Positions 22,401 through 33,620 of a DNA stretch of 64,000 nt are shown here, in pieces. Both the position numbers and the translations under genes were made by a program. This stretch comes from Strigamia acuminata (taxonomy: Eukaryota > Arthropoda > Chilopoda > Geophilomorpha > Linotaeniidae). Within the stretch, counting starts at the first letter, position 1. Every line of letters starts with the position of its first letter. Location of the stretch: positions 2,852,001 to 2,916,000 of the forward strand of contig OX442319.1 in assembly GCA_949358305.1 (NCBI GenBank), given 5' to 3'. A model generated the notes under the pieces. The model saw only the letters and a list, made by a program, of their open reading frames with translations. It searched no databases and was not told the DNA's origin.

Positions 22401-23600
22401 ATGAGTGCAGATATCGAAGCGTTTGTGAAAGCACGCAACGGGCAAATGTAAAGGAACCAATAATGTCAAAGCCAGTTCCAGAATTGCCGTGGCAACGAGT
22501 CGCAACAGACTTGTTCAAAATTAAAGGCCGACAGTTTATCGTGGCCACAGACAGTTATTCGGGATTTTATGAGGTGAGCCAGTTACGTGCGGAAAAGGTC
22601 ACTTTAGCGACAGTCGGGGTAGCGACTTTCGCTTTAATTGGTACGCTTTAGCGACGTTCACTTTAGCGACAACAACTCCTGGTGCGAGGTAATTCGGGGG
22701 TACGTTTTAGCGACGTATCGCTGTAGTGACCGGTACGTTTTAGCGACATATCGGTCCTACCATGGCCATGACGTATTCGAATGCATTGACGGGTGCAGTG
22801 GACATGCAGTGGACATGAATTGTAAAACGAATATGGCATAAATTAACCAATTTACATGCTCAATTTTCTGATTTCTCAGAAGTTGCATGGAAAACTTCTA
22901 ATGTATCATTATGACGTTATGTTCGAATACAACTGATTGCTGCCATAAGTACACTTCATCAATACAATGTAATACAAAATGTATCAAATCAAATGCCTAA
23001 TAGAGCAGGGTAAAAAGATTCCCTTACTGACCATTTCGACCTTCCATGACTTGCGTGTTGTGTCAAGCATCTTGTTGGACATTGGTCACTTGTTCGACCC
23101 TTGTATTCAAAATACAGTGTAATTTATACTTCTTCAATTGGCCTTTAATTTCCATCCCGCTATAAATTCTTTCCTTCCCACGTAAAACCCAAACTCTTTC
23201 ACTATTTAATCGATCAGTAGTCCACTATTACGTGCATCACTATAGCGACCGTCACCTTAGCGACGGGTACACTATAGCGATTAACGGCGTCGCTAAACTC
23301 TACCCGTCGCTAAAATGACGTCGCTAAAAGCACCGTCGCTAAAACCCCGTCGCTAGACTGACCCGACGTCGTTACGTGATATCACCGCCAGAGGCGTAAT
23401 TGAGAAATTGAAACGTTGGTTTGCGTGTCATGGAAGCCCAAAGATTGTCGAGTGATGGGGGACCGCAATTTACGTCCCGTGAATTTAAAAATTTTGCGTC
23501 CGCCTGGGAGTTTTCGCAGGAGATTTCGTCGCCACATTTTCCGAGGGCAAACGGATTGGCCCAGACTTGTCGTTCGCAATATGAAAGAGTAAAATCGTTC
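19453..23600 (+). pseudogene. Gypsy II Gag-Pol, decayed and interrupted
   Basis: A second, different Ty3/Gypsy element. The open frame 19453-21882 encodes Gag, a degenerate knuckle region, protease (DIKLDSGARCNVIP) and reverse transcriptase (VSIDDIIAYAETL). A frameshift near 21.8 kb moves RNase H and the rest (ETDHKPLEAIAKKPLDRV) to another frame up to 22451. A second shift near 22.44 kb precedes the integrase core (PWQRVATDLFKIKG). A 781-bp inverted-repeat element (22590-23370) sits in the integrase, after which the same frame resumes (VIEKLKRWFACHGSPKIVE). A stop at about 23455 follows, then SDGGPQFTSREFKNF in another frame. The sequence fades near 23.6 kb and no 3' LTR was seen. Inactive. 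Confidence 0.88.
22590..23370. mobile_element. 781-bp non-autonomous element with TTTAGCGACG subrepeats, nested in Gypsy II
   Basis: Bounded by a perfect 8-bp duplication GTTACGTG (22582-22589 and 23371-23378) that splits the Gypsy II integrase; the frame is continuous once the insert and one duplication are set aside. Each end is a cluster of TTTAGCGACG-type motifs, inverted relative to the other end (GGTCACTTTAGCGAC left, GGTCAGTCTAGCGAC right, each 7 bases in from its border). The middle (about 22.78-23.20 kb) is unique AT-rich DNA without a convincing ORF. An 8-bp duplication fits hAT or P-type transposases, but the outermost bases are poorly conserved and I do not know this family. Confidence 0.8.
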
Positions 23601-23639
23601 GTATTCGTTAAGTTCAGTAGAACGTGTGATTTCTTCCTT

Positions 23640-24845
23640 TTACATCAACAAACCACGGATGGGGCAAACTGGGACACATCAAGCCTGTTTGCAAGTCGAC
23701 ATCTAGCTCGACGCCGCTGCACGCAGTCACCACTTCACGTGAAGTCTCGTCCTACTCCGTTCGCACAAAAGAGGCGAAAATTGAGTCCGATTACGATGAA
23801 CTGCGACTTGGCGAGTCGCTTCACACGATTGTGAACATCGCTGGTGTCGATTTGCCAATGGAAATTGATACTGGAGCTGGTGCTTCGATTGTGAATTTGG
23901 AAACATATAATAATTATTTTTCTTTGTTTCCTTTAAAGCCGCTGACCATTCCGATGACCATGTACGATGGAAGTTCTTTACAAATGGAGGGAAAGTGCAC
24001 TGTCCCCGTGTCTTTCAAGGGTCACAATTATTCTTTGCCGTTGTGTGTTGTCCAGTCGGGTCCCGTTCCGCTCTTGGGCCGCAATTGGCTTGACGCTTTT
24101 GGTTTGTTGTCAGCGACCGGGAAACTTCTTGGCGCATCCGTCCACGCCATCGATTCATTGCAGGCTTATCCACATTGATCGAGCCGCTGTACCAACTCAC
24201 ACGAGACCAAGTCGTGTGGAAGTGGGGCCCAGCTCAGGAAGCAGCTTGGAGCAAGGTGAAAACTGCTGTCACGGCTGAATCAGCTTTAACGCATTACGAC
24301 GTGAAGCAAACTCTGTATTTGACCGTCGATGCCTCCCAAGTGGGAGTTGGAGCTTTCATCTCGCACGCAGATTCCTTAGGCACTCTGCACCGCATTGCGT
24401 TTGCCAGTTCCCTGTTATCATCAGCGCAACATAATTACGCACAAATAGACCGTGAAGGTTTCGCCATCATTTTTGGCATAAGGAAGTTTCACCACTACCT
24501 ATTTGGTAGGAAGTTTACCCTGTGGACTGATCACAAACTGCTGATTTCTATTTTTGGCAAACGAAAAGGCTGTAATCAGATTGTTGCAGCCAGGCTTCAT
24601 CGATGGGCAGTATTTTTGTCAGCGTATGACTACAACATCCAGCATGTTCCAGCCGCTGACAACGCCATTGCAGATGGTTTATCGCGCAACCCATTGTTGA
24701 CACAATTAGTTTTGTGTGTGTTTTGTGTTCAATTTTATTATGTAAACATCGTATTTAATTGATTTAGATTTACTTATCGTATGTTCTTTATTAGACTTAA
24801 TTTTGATTGTAATGTCACTTTACAATAGGAGAGATAATGCTCCAT
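23640..24845 (+). pseudogene. Gypsy III fragment: knuckle remnant, protease, RNase H (most of RT deleted)
   Basis: A third Gypsy lineage. A knuckle-like remnant (GKLGHIKPVCK) leads into the aspartic protease (PMEIDTGAGASIVNL to PLLGRNWLDAFG, 23831-24178). Then, without most of reverse transcriptase, comes the RT end and RNase H (24175-24762: LTVDASQVGVGAFIS, NYAQIDREGFAI, LWTDHKLL, ADGLSRNPL). The protease and RNase H frames overlap at an internal deletion junction near 24.17 kb. The integrase is missing. A related RNase H scrap occurs near 40.86-41.02 kb. Confidence 0.82.
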
Positions 24846-25008
24846 TTCGCATAAATACATTTAGCATTTGTTTCTTTTTGTATCACTATTTGTGACGCTG
24901 CACTCGCAGTGCCACCTGCTTGCTTGACCGTTAAATAAACCACTCATAGTTTGACCTTTGTAATGGCCACTCCAGTTTGAGTCAGTTGCATTACTTAAAT
25001 TTACACTT

Positions 25009-25549
25009 TTGATAAAACATATCAAACGTCGGAGCGATTTCGCAGACAAGTTGTCCAAGAAATATAAGCCTTTGGCTAAAGGAAAGGATATTTTTCTTAT
25101 TGACTTGTTCGGACCAGATCTGAACAAGCAAATTAAGGATTTTGATGAGCTAAAAAAGCTAACGTTAAAGGCAACTTCCGATAAAAATGAAGATCGGAAG
25201 AAGGGAAGGATAATAACAAGCATTGGCGACCTTGTTTCACACCTTCCCCTGGGTATGATAGTAATAAAAGATCTTATCACGCATCCAGAAGTATGTAATA
25301 CAAGAATAAGAGTTGTATGCACGAACTTGCTCCTCCTTTCAATGCTTCACCGACTAACAGCAATTCTAATTTCAGATCGGGACAGAATCAACACGGCTGA
25401 TTGAATGCCAAGAAGTAACAGAAACTGTAGTAAATAAACTCATTTCTTTGATAAAAAGTTTGAAAAAAATCCATCTACCTTTCAAGCCAGGGATTTTGAA
25501 AAATTACGTTCCTTATAGGCAGAAGATAACAAAAAACTTTGAATACTAA
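25009..25549 (+). CDS. Unidentified two-exon coding fragment
   Basis: Open from 25009 with a lysine-rich sequence (KRRSDFADKLSKKYKPLAKG, IFLIDLFGPDLNKQIKDFDE, ISTIGDLV-type region, PLGMIVIKDLITHPE). Reading on requires an intron: GTATGT donor near 25292 and TTCTAATTTCAG acceptor at about 25375. The second part encodes IGTESTRLIECQEVTETVVN and ends GILKNYVPYRQKITKNFEY. Composition looks like genuine protein but I do not recognise the family. It sits among transposon debris, so it may be part of a mobile element or a gene fragment. The start is uncertain. Confidence 0.35.
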
Positions 25550-25559
25550 ATAATTAAAA

Positions 25560-25935
25560 GCATGGCACAGCGAACGCCAAGGCCAAAAGTCACCTACTGT
25601 TATCCCTGTCAACCAAACAAGTGAAAAACTTCATAGGACTGAACTCCGCGTTCTAGATGTGGACCAAATTGAAGGAAATTCACGAAACACAAGTAATTAC
25701 CCTCATCACCAGCGTGATGACAAAACAGCTAAAACCTGATGACAATGACCTTGATAAACACATGGATTTCATCTCTGATGCCGTCTGAAAAAATCACCAT
25801 TGTTGCGCTCTGAGGGACGAGTTGACCACATTCAGGGCGCCACCATGACGCTCAACCTTGTGGGAGGACGATTTGCCCACACAATGACTGACACTGGACA
25901 GCCATCCAGATGCCATTATGTAAACAAAAACCATT
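25560..25935 (+). pseudogene. Copia-type Gag fragment
   Basis: With stops, the frame reads AKAKSHLLLSLSTKQVKNFI, then MWTKLKEIHETQ. This is the typical Copia Gag arrangement in which a short hydrophobic stretch is followed by an MW-L-IHE motif. Several in-frame stops. Not functional. Confidence 0.45.
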
Positions 25936-25949
25936 TCATGTATTGTAGA

Positions 25950-26860
25950 AGTCTAAATAAAGTTTAGTTTAACTCTTGCCACGCTCCCAGCAAGTCCTTT
26001 CAAACCTCATATGGCGCAGTCGACAGAGAACTATGGAAAAATTCAGAAAAACCAAGAAAAATTGAAGTTTACAAGGACACACGACTGAGGGACGCAACAC
26101 GATAACGAGCAGCGTGGCGAAAGGAAAACCACAAGGAGAAAAGGGGCGAAAGGAAGAAAATAATTCAACTAGATTTGCAACAAAAAAATAACAGAAACGA
26201 CACACGGAATGAGCAGAGGAAATTCCGACGGATTACTCAAAAACAAAGGAAGCAATCAAAGTAAGAACTATTTTTACCAATTTGCATGACAAAAACCACC
26301 AAATTCGGAGTGAATCTGAACCAGATTTTGAAGAAAATTTAAGAAGAAATTTAAAGAGATTTAAAGAAAATTCTGTGAAAACCCATTCGGTTTTACACGT
26401 AATATTTCACATAATTTATATAATTTAGTTTAACAAAATTCAGTGTAGTTTTATTTTTATTTTTTATTTCATTTGACCTTATTTTAATTTGTGATTTTGT
26501 TTGGCAGAGGGTGTGTTTTTCCCATCTTGCTTCAATTAGGGTGCTGGACTCAGTGGAAGCACGCACTTTTATGACCCAAACCCAAACATCTTTGCTCTCC
26601 CCCTTTTGCAGAGCGTCATGTTTTATCAGTATGTTATAGTTTATATTATATTTGTCTTGTCATTTATTCTTTATTTTATTGTCTTTAAAAAATAAACTTT
26701 AGTCTTGAGGAGATTGTCAGCTAGCACAGTTCAGTCTTCTTTTTTCTCACTATTTTACATTCTAACTCTGTAATCTCCGGAGTCCCAGGAGATGGCGCAC
26801 CTGTACGGGTCACGTCAGTTCCGGTTCTACCTTGCGGGTCGCGCGGTTGGTTTAACTACA
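25950..26860 (+). mobile_element. LTR-retrotransposon leader remnants
   Basis: AATAAA at about 25955 is followed by an LTR-like end and TGGCGCAGTCGACAG (26012), which looks like a primer-binding site. A similar motif, TGGCGCACCTGTACGGG, lies at 26793. The boundaries of the LTRs could not be set and no partner copies were found. Confidence 0.35.
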
Positions 26861-26955
26861 GTGCAGGTATTTTTTATCAAAAACCTAACTTTTTGATTAA
26901 TATTCTTGTTTTTATCGTAGTTTTCTTATTGCTCTTAAAGCAAACAAACCTTGTT

Positions 26956-27246
26956 ATGGATTTTTCCGGTAAAAATTTCTTTGATGGTCAAGTGGATACC
27001 TCGGACGGTTCGGACCACGTGGTCAAGGAGCTTCCGAATTCGCCCATTTTGGCCAATCCTTCTGCAATCCACGTTATTTTGAAGGAGATGCAGACTTTAA
27101 AAGCTGCTGTCTCGTTGTTGCAGAATTCCGTGAATACGGTGGCCCAAGCACCGCTTGGTCCGCCGGCTGTGAGCCAACACACCCCGTTCACAAAGCCGCC
27201 CGCGTCGCCGAACCACACGTCAGCGGTGTTGGCGAGTCCGAATTAG
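26956..27246 (+). CDS. Short Gag-like ORF, unassigned
   Basis: From ATG 26956 the ORF encodes 96 aa: an acidic start (MDFSGKNFFDGQVDTSDGSD), a predicted helix (HVILKEMQTLKAAVSLLQNS) and a proline-rich tail. It follows a possible primer-binding site (26793), so it may be the truncated N-terminus of an LTR-element Gag. No domain was recognised and no Pol follows. Confidence 0.3.
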   Translation: MDFSGKNFFDGQVDTSDGSDHVVKELPNSPILANPSAIHVILKEMQTLKAAVSLLQNSVNTVAQAPLGPPAVSQHTPFTKPPASPNHTSAVLASPN

Positions 27247-27264
27247 GCATGTGAGGTATTTTTT

Positions 27265-27365
27265 TGAGGCGAGTGCGGTACGGTATTGGCAAAATACCGC
27301 ATGAATGCGGTATACCGCAATACCGCAAATACAGCACCAATACCGCAATACCGCAAATACCGCAG
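27265..27365. repeat. Short tandem repeat of AATACCGC
   Basis: AATACCGC(A/G) units repeated about ten times with some inversion (GCGGTATACCGC palindrome). It directly precedes the Copia LTR. Confidence 0.7.
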
Positions 27366-27372
27366 ATACTAC

Positions 27373-27569
27373 TGTTGGCCTTTTTGTTCCCCGAGATTGT
27401 TTATTCGATGTTAATTCTCGATATTTACTTTACTGTTTGATTTTAGTGTTTGTATTTAGTAAATATCGTTTATTGGATGGATCAAATGATATCCCGTAGC
27501 ATTGTATCGTTTATATTTCGTTTATCGGGTTTTGTTTAACCCATGTATGTATCTCGTTTTAAAACAACA
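27373..27569 (+). repeat. Copia 5' LTR (197 bp)
   Basis: Begins TGTTGGCCTTTTTG and ends AAAACAACA, so the ends are short inverted repeats (TGTTG/CAACA). TGGTAGCAGAGG follows immediately. The 3' partner LTR is not in the window. Confidence 0.75.
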
Positions 27570-27581
27570 TGGTAGCAGAGG
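27570..27581 (+). promoter_or_regulatory. Primer-binding site matching initiator tRNA-Met
   Basis: TGGTAGCAGAGG is complementary to the 3' end of initiator tRNA-Met, the usual Copia primer. It adjoins the LTR without a gap. Confidence 0.8.
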
Positions 27582-28605
27582 AATAGGACATTATTCATCA
27601 CTGTGAGTTTGAATTTGTTGCTTTTGAGAGCTGTCATTGTCGTCATTGTCGACACTGCTCGTTGCTTATCCACTGCATGCTTCTGGACAAAATGGCCGAC
27701 CTCGCATCCACTCGCCTGCTGATTGTTTTTTCAGCATTTTGCATCGCTTTTCAGAGCTGCAAAATTTCGTGGGAGTTCTAAAGACCTTATTGAGTTGTTG
27801 TGAGTACTGTTCGGAATTTATTTACGTCAATTTTTGCCGATAATCGCCGCCGAAGTGCCTTGTCGCGAAGTTCGCGATGATTTTCGCCGCCTAGTTCGCC
27901 TATTTTCACTGTGTTTTCGACTGTGCCCAGCCAGAATCTTCTTGTGCTTTGGATTATACGTGTTGTTCACACGATTAGTGAGTGTTTTCATCGATTTTTG
28001 TGTACTTTCTGTCGTAATTTTCCCATCTTCGCTCCCAGCGTTATTTAACTTTATTTGAACATTTGAGTGACATTTTTGTATTATTTTTCCAGATTTTATC
28101 GTTTTTCATCTGGATAAATTTCTGTACGACGTGTGCTAAGTGGCAGACGTTTGCCAGCCATTTTTGCGAGGATTTTACCGCAGTTTATCCGCACAACGAG
28201 CAACGAGCAACGAGAATCTCATTGCAAATTGTTTTATTTGCGCTTTTTCTACTTTATTTTTTCCTATTTCGCCTTCCTTGTCGAAATTACTTTGTTAGAC
28301 TTAAGTTCTTTTGGGGGACCCAGTGTAGGATCCTGGGATTATTTTTGCAAGGATTTGATTATTCTTGCAGATTTAATTCCTTGCCTTGGTCATCGCACTT
28401 ATTTGCCGTGCCCGACAGGGCCATTATTTCCCGACAACTCCTAAACGGCCACTGTTTAGACGGGTTAACTAGTAACCTGTAACCTGGATATTCGCTTCGA
28501 ACATCGTCATCGTTGCCCTGCGCATAATTGCTGATTTTTATCGCTACGGGTGACATTTTCTCGCAATACACCGTTCTTTAACACCGTTCTTTGATACGAT
28601 AAGAC

Positions 28606-30300
28606 ATGGCAGAATCCAACAAGGCAACCACGCACCATTTTTCAATTGCAAAGCTGAATGCGGACAATTACGAGTCCTGGTCTCGCAACATCCAATTTTT
28701 GCTGCTCGAGAAAGGAGTGGACCAGTTTATTTCCGAAAAACCTCCCGTGAAGGACGATACGTGGGACCACACGCAGAAGCAACAGTTTGACAACCGTTCC
28801 AAACGCGCCAAGGCATTGCTCGGACTTTTTGTGGAATCCAAATATCAGGACATCGTGCTTTCATCCGATTCAGCTCGTGATGCGTGGGTCGCATTAAAAG
28901 CGACATTTCAACCGACTTCTCGTGCCCGAATTGCTAAACTCCGCCGAGATTTCCTGATGATGTGTTTGCTTCCGAATGAAGACATGTCCGTTTTCATAAG
29001 TCAGATCACCAAAGCCCGTGCAGTTTTGAAGAACTTGGGTGTCACATTTTCAGATTGGGATGTCCCTTATCAACTCTTGGATTTATTACCGGATGTTGGA
29101 CTTTGGAACCACTTTTCACTTAATTAAATCGTTTTTCGATGCAGAATGACGTTGGAACATTTACTTTATCATTTATTTACTAATGGTTATTTTTCCTGGG
29201 TTTCTAGTGTATTATCTGATATGTTTTCATGCTTATATTGTAAAGGGAATGCATGATGCTGTTTTAGATGTGTTTTATCCATCTGGCATCATGCATCCTC
29301 TATTCTGAGTGAATCTTTTGTTTCTCGTTTTGTTTTTGGCCACCAGATGTCTCTGGTATTCTGAAAATGGCCGCGCACATCTCCAAATGTGCTTATGTAT
29401 TTCTTCATTTCAAATGGACTCATTTCGTAAGTTTTCGGTTATTAAATGCTTTATTTTTGCTTAATTATTGTTAGATTCATGCTTGCACGTTAGTTATAAG
29501 TGCAAGCAACCGTGTTTGGGGTCCAAACACGTCTTTTTCACCGCGTACATGCTTGTACGCATTGCCGCGCACGAGAATCAACGTGCGCCGTTCTTTTCAA
29601 CGCTTCCACTCACCTTTTCAGGTGGTATTTTTGCGCCACACCGCTACACCGGATTCGTACGAGGCGACCGTGCAAACGATTTATCATTGGTCCAAAGCAG
29701 ATTTCACATTAAAGGGAGTCACCGACCATCTTCTCTCGGAATTTAATCGATTGAAGATGAAGAGTGCGGATTCGGGATCATCGATTAGTTTACAGTCAGC
29801 GAGTTCGTCTTCGAGTGCCCTTGTCGCAGATTCAGTGCTTTAATTGCAAAGAAATGGGACACTATGCGAACAAGTGCCCCAAACCCCGAGTCCAGGGCGC
29901 TGCCTCTTCCGCCCCATCCGCTAATTGTGGCCGACGCTCGAATTCGCGAAACCGCAAGCGTGGACGTGGTGGTGGTGCTCTGCAGTCAAACACTGTTTCT
30001 TCAAACGTGGTCATCGGACTCAATTTCTTTGCGCGATCGGAATCGAATGTGTCTTCAGCTTCATCGAATGAGTGGCTCATTGATTCGGGATCTTCCGACT
30101 ATGTTTTCAAATCGTGATTGTTTCATCAATTACAAGCCAGTCTCCAATTATTTCATCATTCTAGGTGAAGGTCATTCTCGAGATGTGGTGTTGCAAGTTG
30201 GCCGTAGCGGCGCAGGGGGGTCTGATTTTCCCGTGACTATGCATAATGTTTTGCATGCCCCCCCCCCGCTTTCTCGCGTACGACACCTGTTGTCCTTCCG
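28606..30300 (+). pseudogene. Copia Gag and protease start, interrupted by a solo LTR and truncated
   Basis: ATG 28606 opens a Copia Gag (KLNADNYESWSRNIQFLLLE, DAWVALKATFQP, QLLDLLPD). It is interrupted at 29094 by a solo LTR and resumes at 29649 (SYEATVQTIYHWSKADFTLK). A small shift near 29.8 kb precedes the CCHC knuckle CFNCKEMGHYANKC, a basic Arg/Gly stretch, and the protease start NEWLIDSGSSDYV. The frame is lost again near 30.12 kb and the similarity ends in a C-run near 30.26 kb. Integrase, RT and RNase H are absent. A leader of about 1 kb separates the primer-binding site from Gag. Confidence 0.85.
29094..29648. repeat. Solo LTR (555 bp) nested in Copia Gag
   Basis: The insert begins TGTTGGACTTTGGAACC and ends CGCCACACCGCTACA (TG...CA). 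It is flanked by the 5-bp duplication CCGGA (29089-29093 and 29649-29653). Setting aside the insert and one CCGGA restores the Gag frame exactly. No internal coding region is present, so this is most simply a solo LTR left by recombination between two LTRs. Its parent family is not in the window. Confidence 0.75.
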
Positions 30301-30309
30301 TTCAGGAGC

Positions 30310-30611
30310 TCATACCTTGTCGAACCTGTGACAATTGTGGCTTATATTTTGCATCAGTGAAAAGTGTAAAGCTACACAAAAAAATCTGTCGACCTAGTTC
30401 ATTGGTTACTGTTACCCAATTTGGGGCGCCCCTGCTAACTCAAACTCATAATCGGAGACCAGCACGAGTTGCCGGTCATCGACAAATGGAAAAAATGGTG
30501 ATTTGGACATCCCGATTAAACGACAAGCATGCTGATTGGTTTGATTATGAAGAACTTGTGAACGTAGAAGTTGATGAGGATGTCAATGGCCTTCTGGCTA
30601 ATAATATGTAG
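30310..30611 (+). CDS. C2H2 zinc-finger ORF fragment, transposon-associated
   Basis: The frame contains CDNCGLYFASVKSVKLHKKIC, a C2H2/C2HC-type finger, then a basic linker and an acidic end (WFDYEELVNVEVDEDVNGLL). It follows directly on the truncated Copia. This finger type is often seen in transposon-encoded proteins. The true start is not visible, so it is probably a fragment. Confidence 0.35.
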
Positions 30612-31114
30612 AGTTTCGGGGTCATTGACACGCGTTGCAGGGGGGAATCAAACTTGTGATGCTTGAGGACCACCAGCGCGCGTTGCTTAGGGGGTCATCG
30701 GACGCTGCCGCCCAATGACCACCCAAGCGGGGTAATTATTGTGAGCAGCCAATCAAGGCTGTCGTGAAAAGGGGGAGAAGCCCTGGTTGTTTCAATAAAG
30801 AAGGACACTTGAGATATAGTTGTCAAAAAGCAAAGACGTGTTTCTTGTCCGCTGTTTTTCATTTCAAAAACAACATTCATGAAAGTTCACATCAGAAGTG
30901 GGTGAAAGAATTTTGAATGCGACTGAACAATAAGCAGATGAACAATTGAGTAGAAGAAACGAATAGACGACAAACAAAACGAGACGACGATCGTTTTGCG
31001 ACGAGACGAAGTTCGAGCAGTGAGGAGCCACGTGAAAGGTCCGGGAATAAAGGAGAGCGATTTGCTGAGACGGCGCAAGGTGAAATTGAACTTAAAAAAA
31101 AAAAAAAAAAACGA

Positions 31115-31907
31115 GATGGCTGCAAAGCAAAAACGAGCGGCGGTGTTGGCAAAAATTCAACGCGGGGAGCTGCCGGCAGACGACGAGTGGGAGCGGCTGC
31201 GGATCCAGGACATTAGACCGTTGTTGCGGGCGCGCAATATTGCGCCACCAAAACTAAAATTTGACTACCTGAGTTTGCTGCGCCAAGTGTTACGAGAGGA
31301 AGCGGGAATCGAAGACGACGACGAAGAAAACGACGAGGAAACCGACGAGGATGACGGCGACGAATCGGATGTGGAAAGTCCATTGATTTCGGACAGATCC
31401 ACTATGGATAGCCCATCCTCTTTCCAGATCAGCGCTGATGACAGTGGTGCTGGGCCTTCCAATAACACTTCAATTGAGGGACCAAAAGGCCAAAAAAGGT
31501 GCTCAGATTTCAATTATGTAAGTACAGTAAATAAAAGGATTTTTATTCATTTGTTCTCCTTTTTTTTTTATATTTCTGTTCATGTTTGTTTACATTACAG
31601 ATGCGCAGACAAAAAAATCTAACTACTAGGACCACACCAGTTCTTCCCGACGATGAGGCAACAGCATTCACTGGTGTTATGACCCAGTTCAGTGAAGTGT
31701 TGGCACAGAGGGAGCTTGTCCATAACAACCCACCAGCACGCACACCACTCTTTCATGCCTTTGCATTTCTGTAATCGCAATTGCTGCGCCTGCCTGAGTT
31801 TCAGCAGCAACAATTGATTTCCAAGTATATGCAAATGGCATTCGAAGCAGTGAATCAACATGAGATGCAGAATACCCAAGTGTTGGAATTTGAAGTTGTT
31901 CCAGAAT
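31115..31907 (+). pseudogene. Acidic ORF with one intron, transposon-like host-type gene
   Basis: From ATG 31115: a basic start (MAAKQKRAAVLAKIQRGEL), a helical region (WERLRIQDIRPLLRARNIAP), a long Asp/Glu tract and a Ser-rich part up to 31518. GTAAGT donor (31519) and TTACAG acceptor lead to an exon at 31601 (MRRQKNLTTRTTPV). A TAA at about 31772 interrupts the frame, which continues with a helical end (LPEFQQQQLISKYMQMAFEA) to 31907. The last part resembles the C-terminal BESS-like helices of MADF/Myb proteins. With one stop it is probably a pseudogene or a transposon accessory gene. Family uncertain. Confidence 0.35.
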
Positions 31908-32189
31908 AATTAAAAAAAGTGGTACTTCTAAGTTTTTGTACCGTAACATGTAATAATAAATAACTTAAAACCAATTTTTTAAATTTTTTATATGTATTAA
32001 TAGAATTAATTAATTAATTCCTGGAAATGTTTTATAAAACCAAAATCAACATGAGGATAATACACGTCAACAAGGCAATCAAGACAGATATGAAGAAGAT
32101 TCACATCGAAATTGCAACCACAACCGTGGAAGATATCCACCACCCGGAGATTCACATCATGGTCGACATGAAAGGAGGGAGCTTGTCCA

Positions 32190-32695
32190 TGATTTAATTT
32201 CTATGAAGAGAAATAAATCAGTGTATGAAACAATTGGAAAAAAACTGGCAGAGGTGGGTTATAACCGAACCCACACACAAGTCAAATCCAAGCTGAGCAC
32301 ATTGATAGCAATATACAAAACCGTAAGTACAAATACATTTTTTAAACAGCGAACTATTTCTAAAAACATAGCAATGAGGCCTGCGGAAGACTTTGACTGC
32401 AACTACTACGACCTATGGGAACAGTGTCTCAACATTTCGGCGATGGCACAGGAACTCTTCCAAGGTCGGCTGGATCCTTATCAACGCGCACAGATAAAAG
32501 AAGCGATCTTTGATTGGACTCAAAGAGCAAAAGAATTTTTGGATTGGCCGTTAGAAGAACAGATGGAAGGAAGACTGCAACGATTCCAAAAATTGATGAT
32601 AACAGCACTGCAACGACTTCTGTTCCCAGGGGTCTCCAGAACGGACGAGGCTGCGTTTACCGAGGTCACAACAGTGTTCAAACCGCTGAAAGGTT
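32190..32695 (+). CDS. MADF/Myb-SANT-like DNA-binding ORF fragment
   Basis: The frame has a Myb/SANT-like trihelix motif (VYETIGKKLAEVGYNRTHTQ, VKSKLSTLIAIYKT) followed by GTAAGT, so an intron probably starts near 32321. A further helix-rich segment lies at 32371-32695 (LWEQCLNISAMAQELFQGRL, LQRFQKLMITALQRLLFPG). Such proteins accompany PIF/Harbinger and other transposons as DNA-binding partners. The two halves may not belong together. Confidence 0.35.
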
Positions 32696-33167
32696 AAGAA
32701 TTTCCTTGCATTCAATTCTACACTTAACAAAGTTGTTGCTTTCAACGTATACATTTTATTATGTTCTAAGTGTACGGTTTAATCAAGATCCTCTTGAGGT
32801 AATTATCTATTTTTTAAAGCTAATTCCATAAGCAATAACAATATTAATTTTTATCAGTTGCGACACTATTCATTTGGTTGCACATGAAGGCTACTTTAGG
32901 GTATAAGTTTTATATTTATTAACTCTGATAGCACTCTGAATTAGTTTCCTGCATTTATTCCATTCATGATTCCAAACAATCCATTCATTTTTTTTATATC
33001 CCATAGATTAACTAACATGATGTATAACCTTTACATGAAGCTAAATTTATTTTTGATTTTAGGTATTTTTCAGTTTAATACGGCAAGCTTGTGGTGGTGA
33101 CACTCATCCAACTGTACTGCAATTTTTGTACATTTATCCTCTAATGTTTGTTTCATCACTAATTTAG

Positions 33168-33620
33168 CCTCCAAAACAAGGTTCTGTTGAGTTTAATCGC
33201 ATTGATCTCCTTGTGAAGACGAGACAATTATCCCAAGCTCGAAAAGACCAACGAGAAAAAAAATTTGAAGCATTTTACGATTACATTGAAAAGATCCTGA
33301 GTAATCCAGAAGCTTATCAGGTTCAGGATGGAGATGGACTTAATGTGGCTAACGATTTAAGAAATGTGGATGTTAAGGATTGTATTTTATATTACCATGG
33401 GGGATTTATAATCAGAAAATTATTAAACATAGACTGTCTTTCTTGTTTGCAGTCAGTCAAATTAGAGGTTTCCTCACAAAATTCTGAAAGCCTGTTAACT
33501 GATCTAAGATCAAAAGAAAAATTGCTACATCCAACTCCAAATCTTATTAAATTACTTTCATTTGTAGAAAATGCTATTGAAAATAATTTAAAATATTTTT
33601 CCACTGATAATATTTTTTAG
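33168..33620 (+). pseudogene. P-element/THAP9-type transposase, C-terminal fragment
   Basis: The frame (PPKQGSVEFNRIDLLVKTRQ onward) leads to CILYYHGGFIIRKLLNIDCL-SCL. This matches the C-terminal 'I-YY-GG-I-RKL--C--C' region of P-type transposases. A leucine-rich end and stop follow at 33620. The remainder of the enzyme is not contiguous. Related P-type pieces lie at 34424-34705 and 39140-39420, probably from different copies. Confidence 0.5.
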
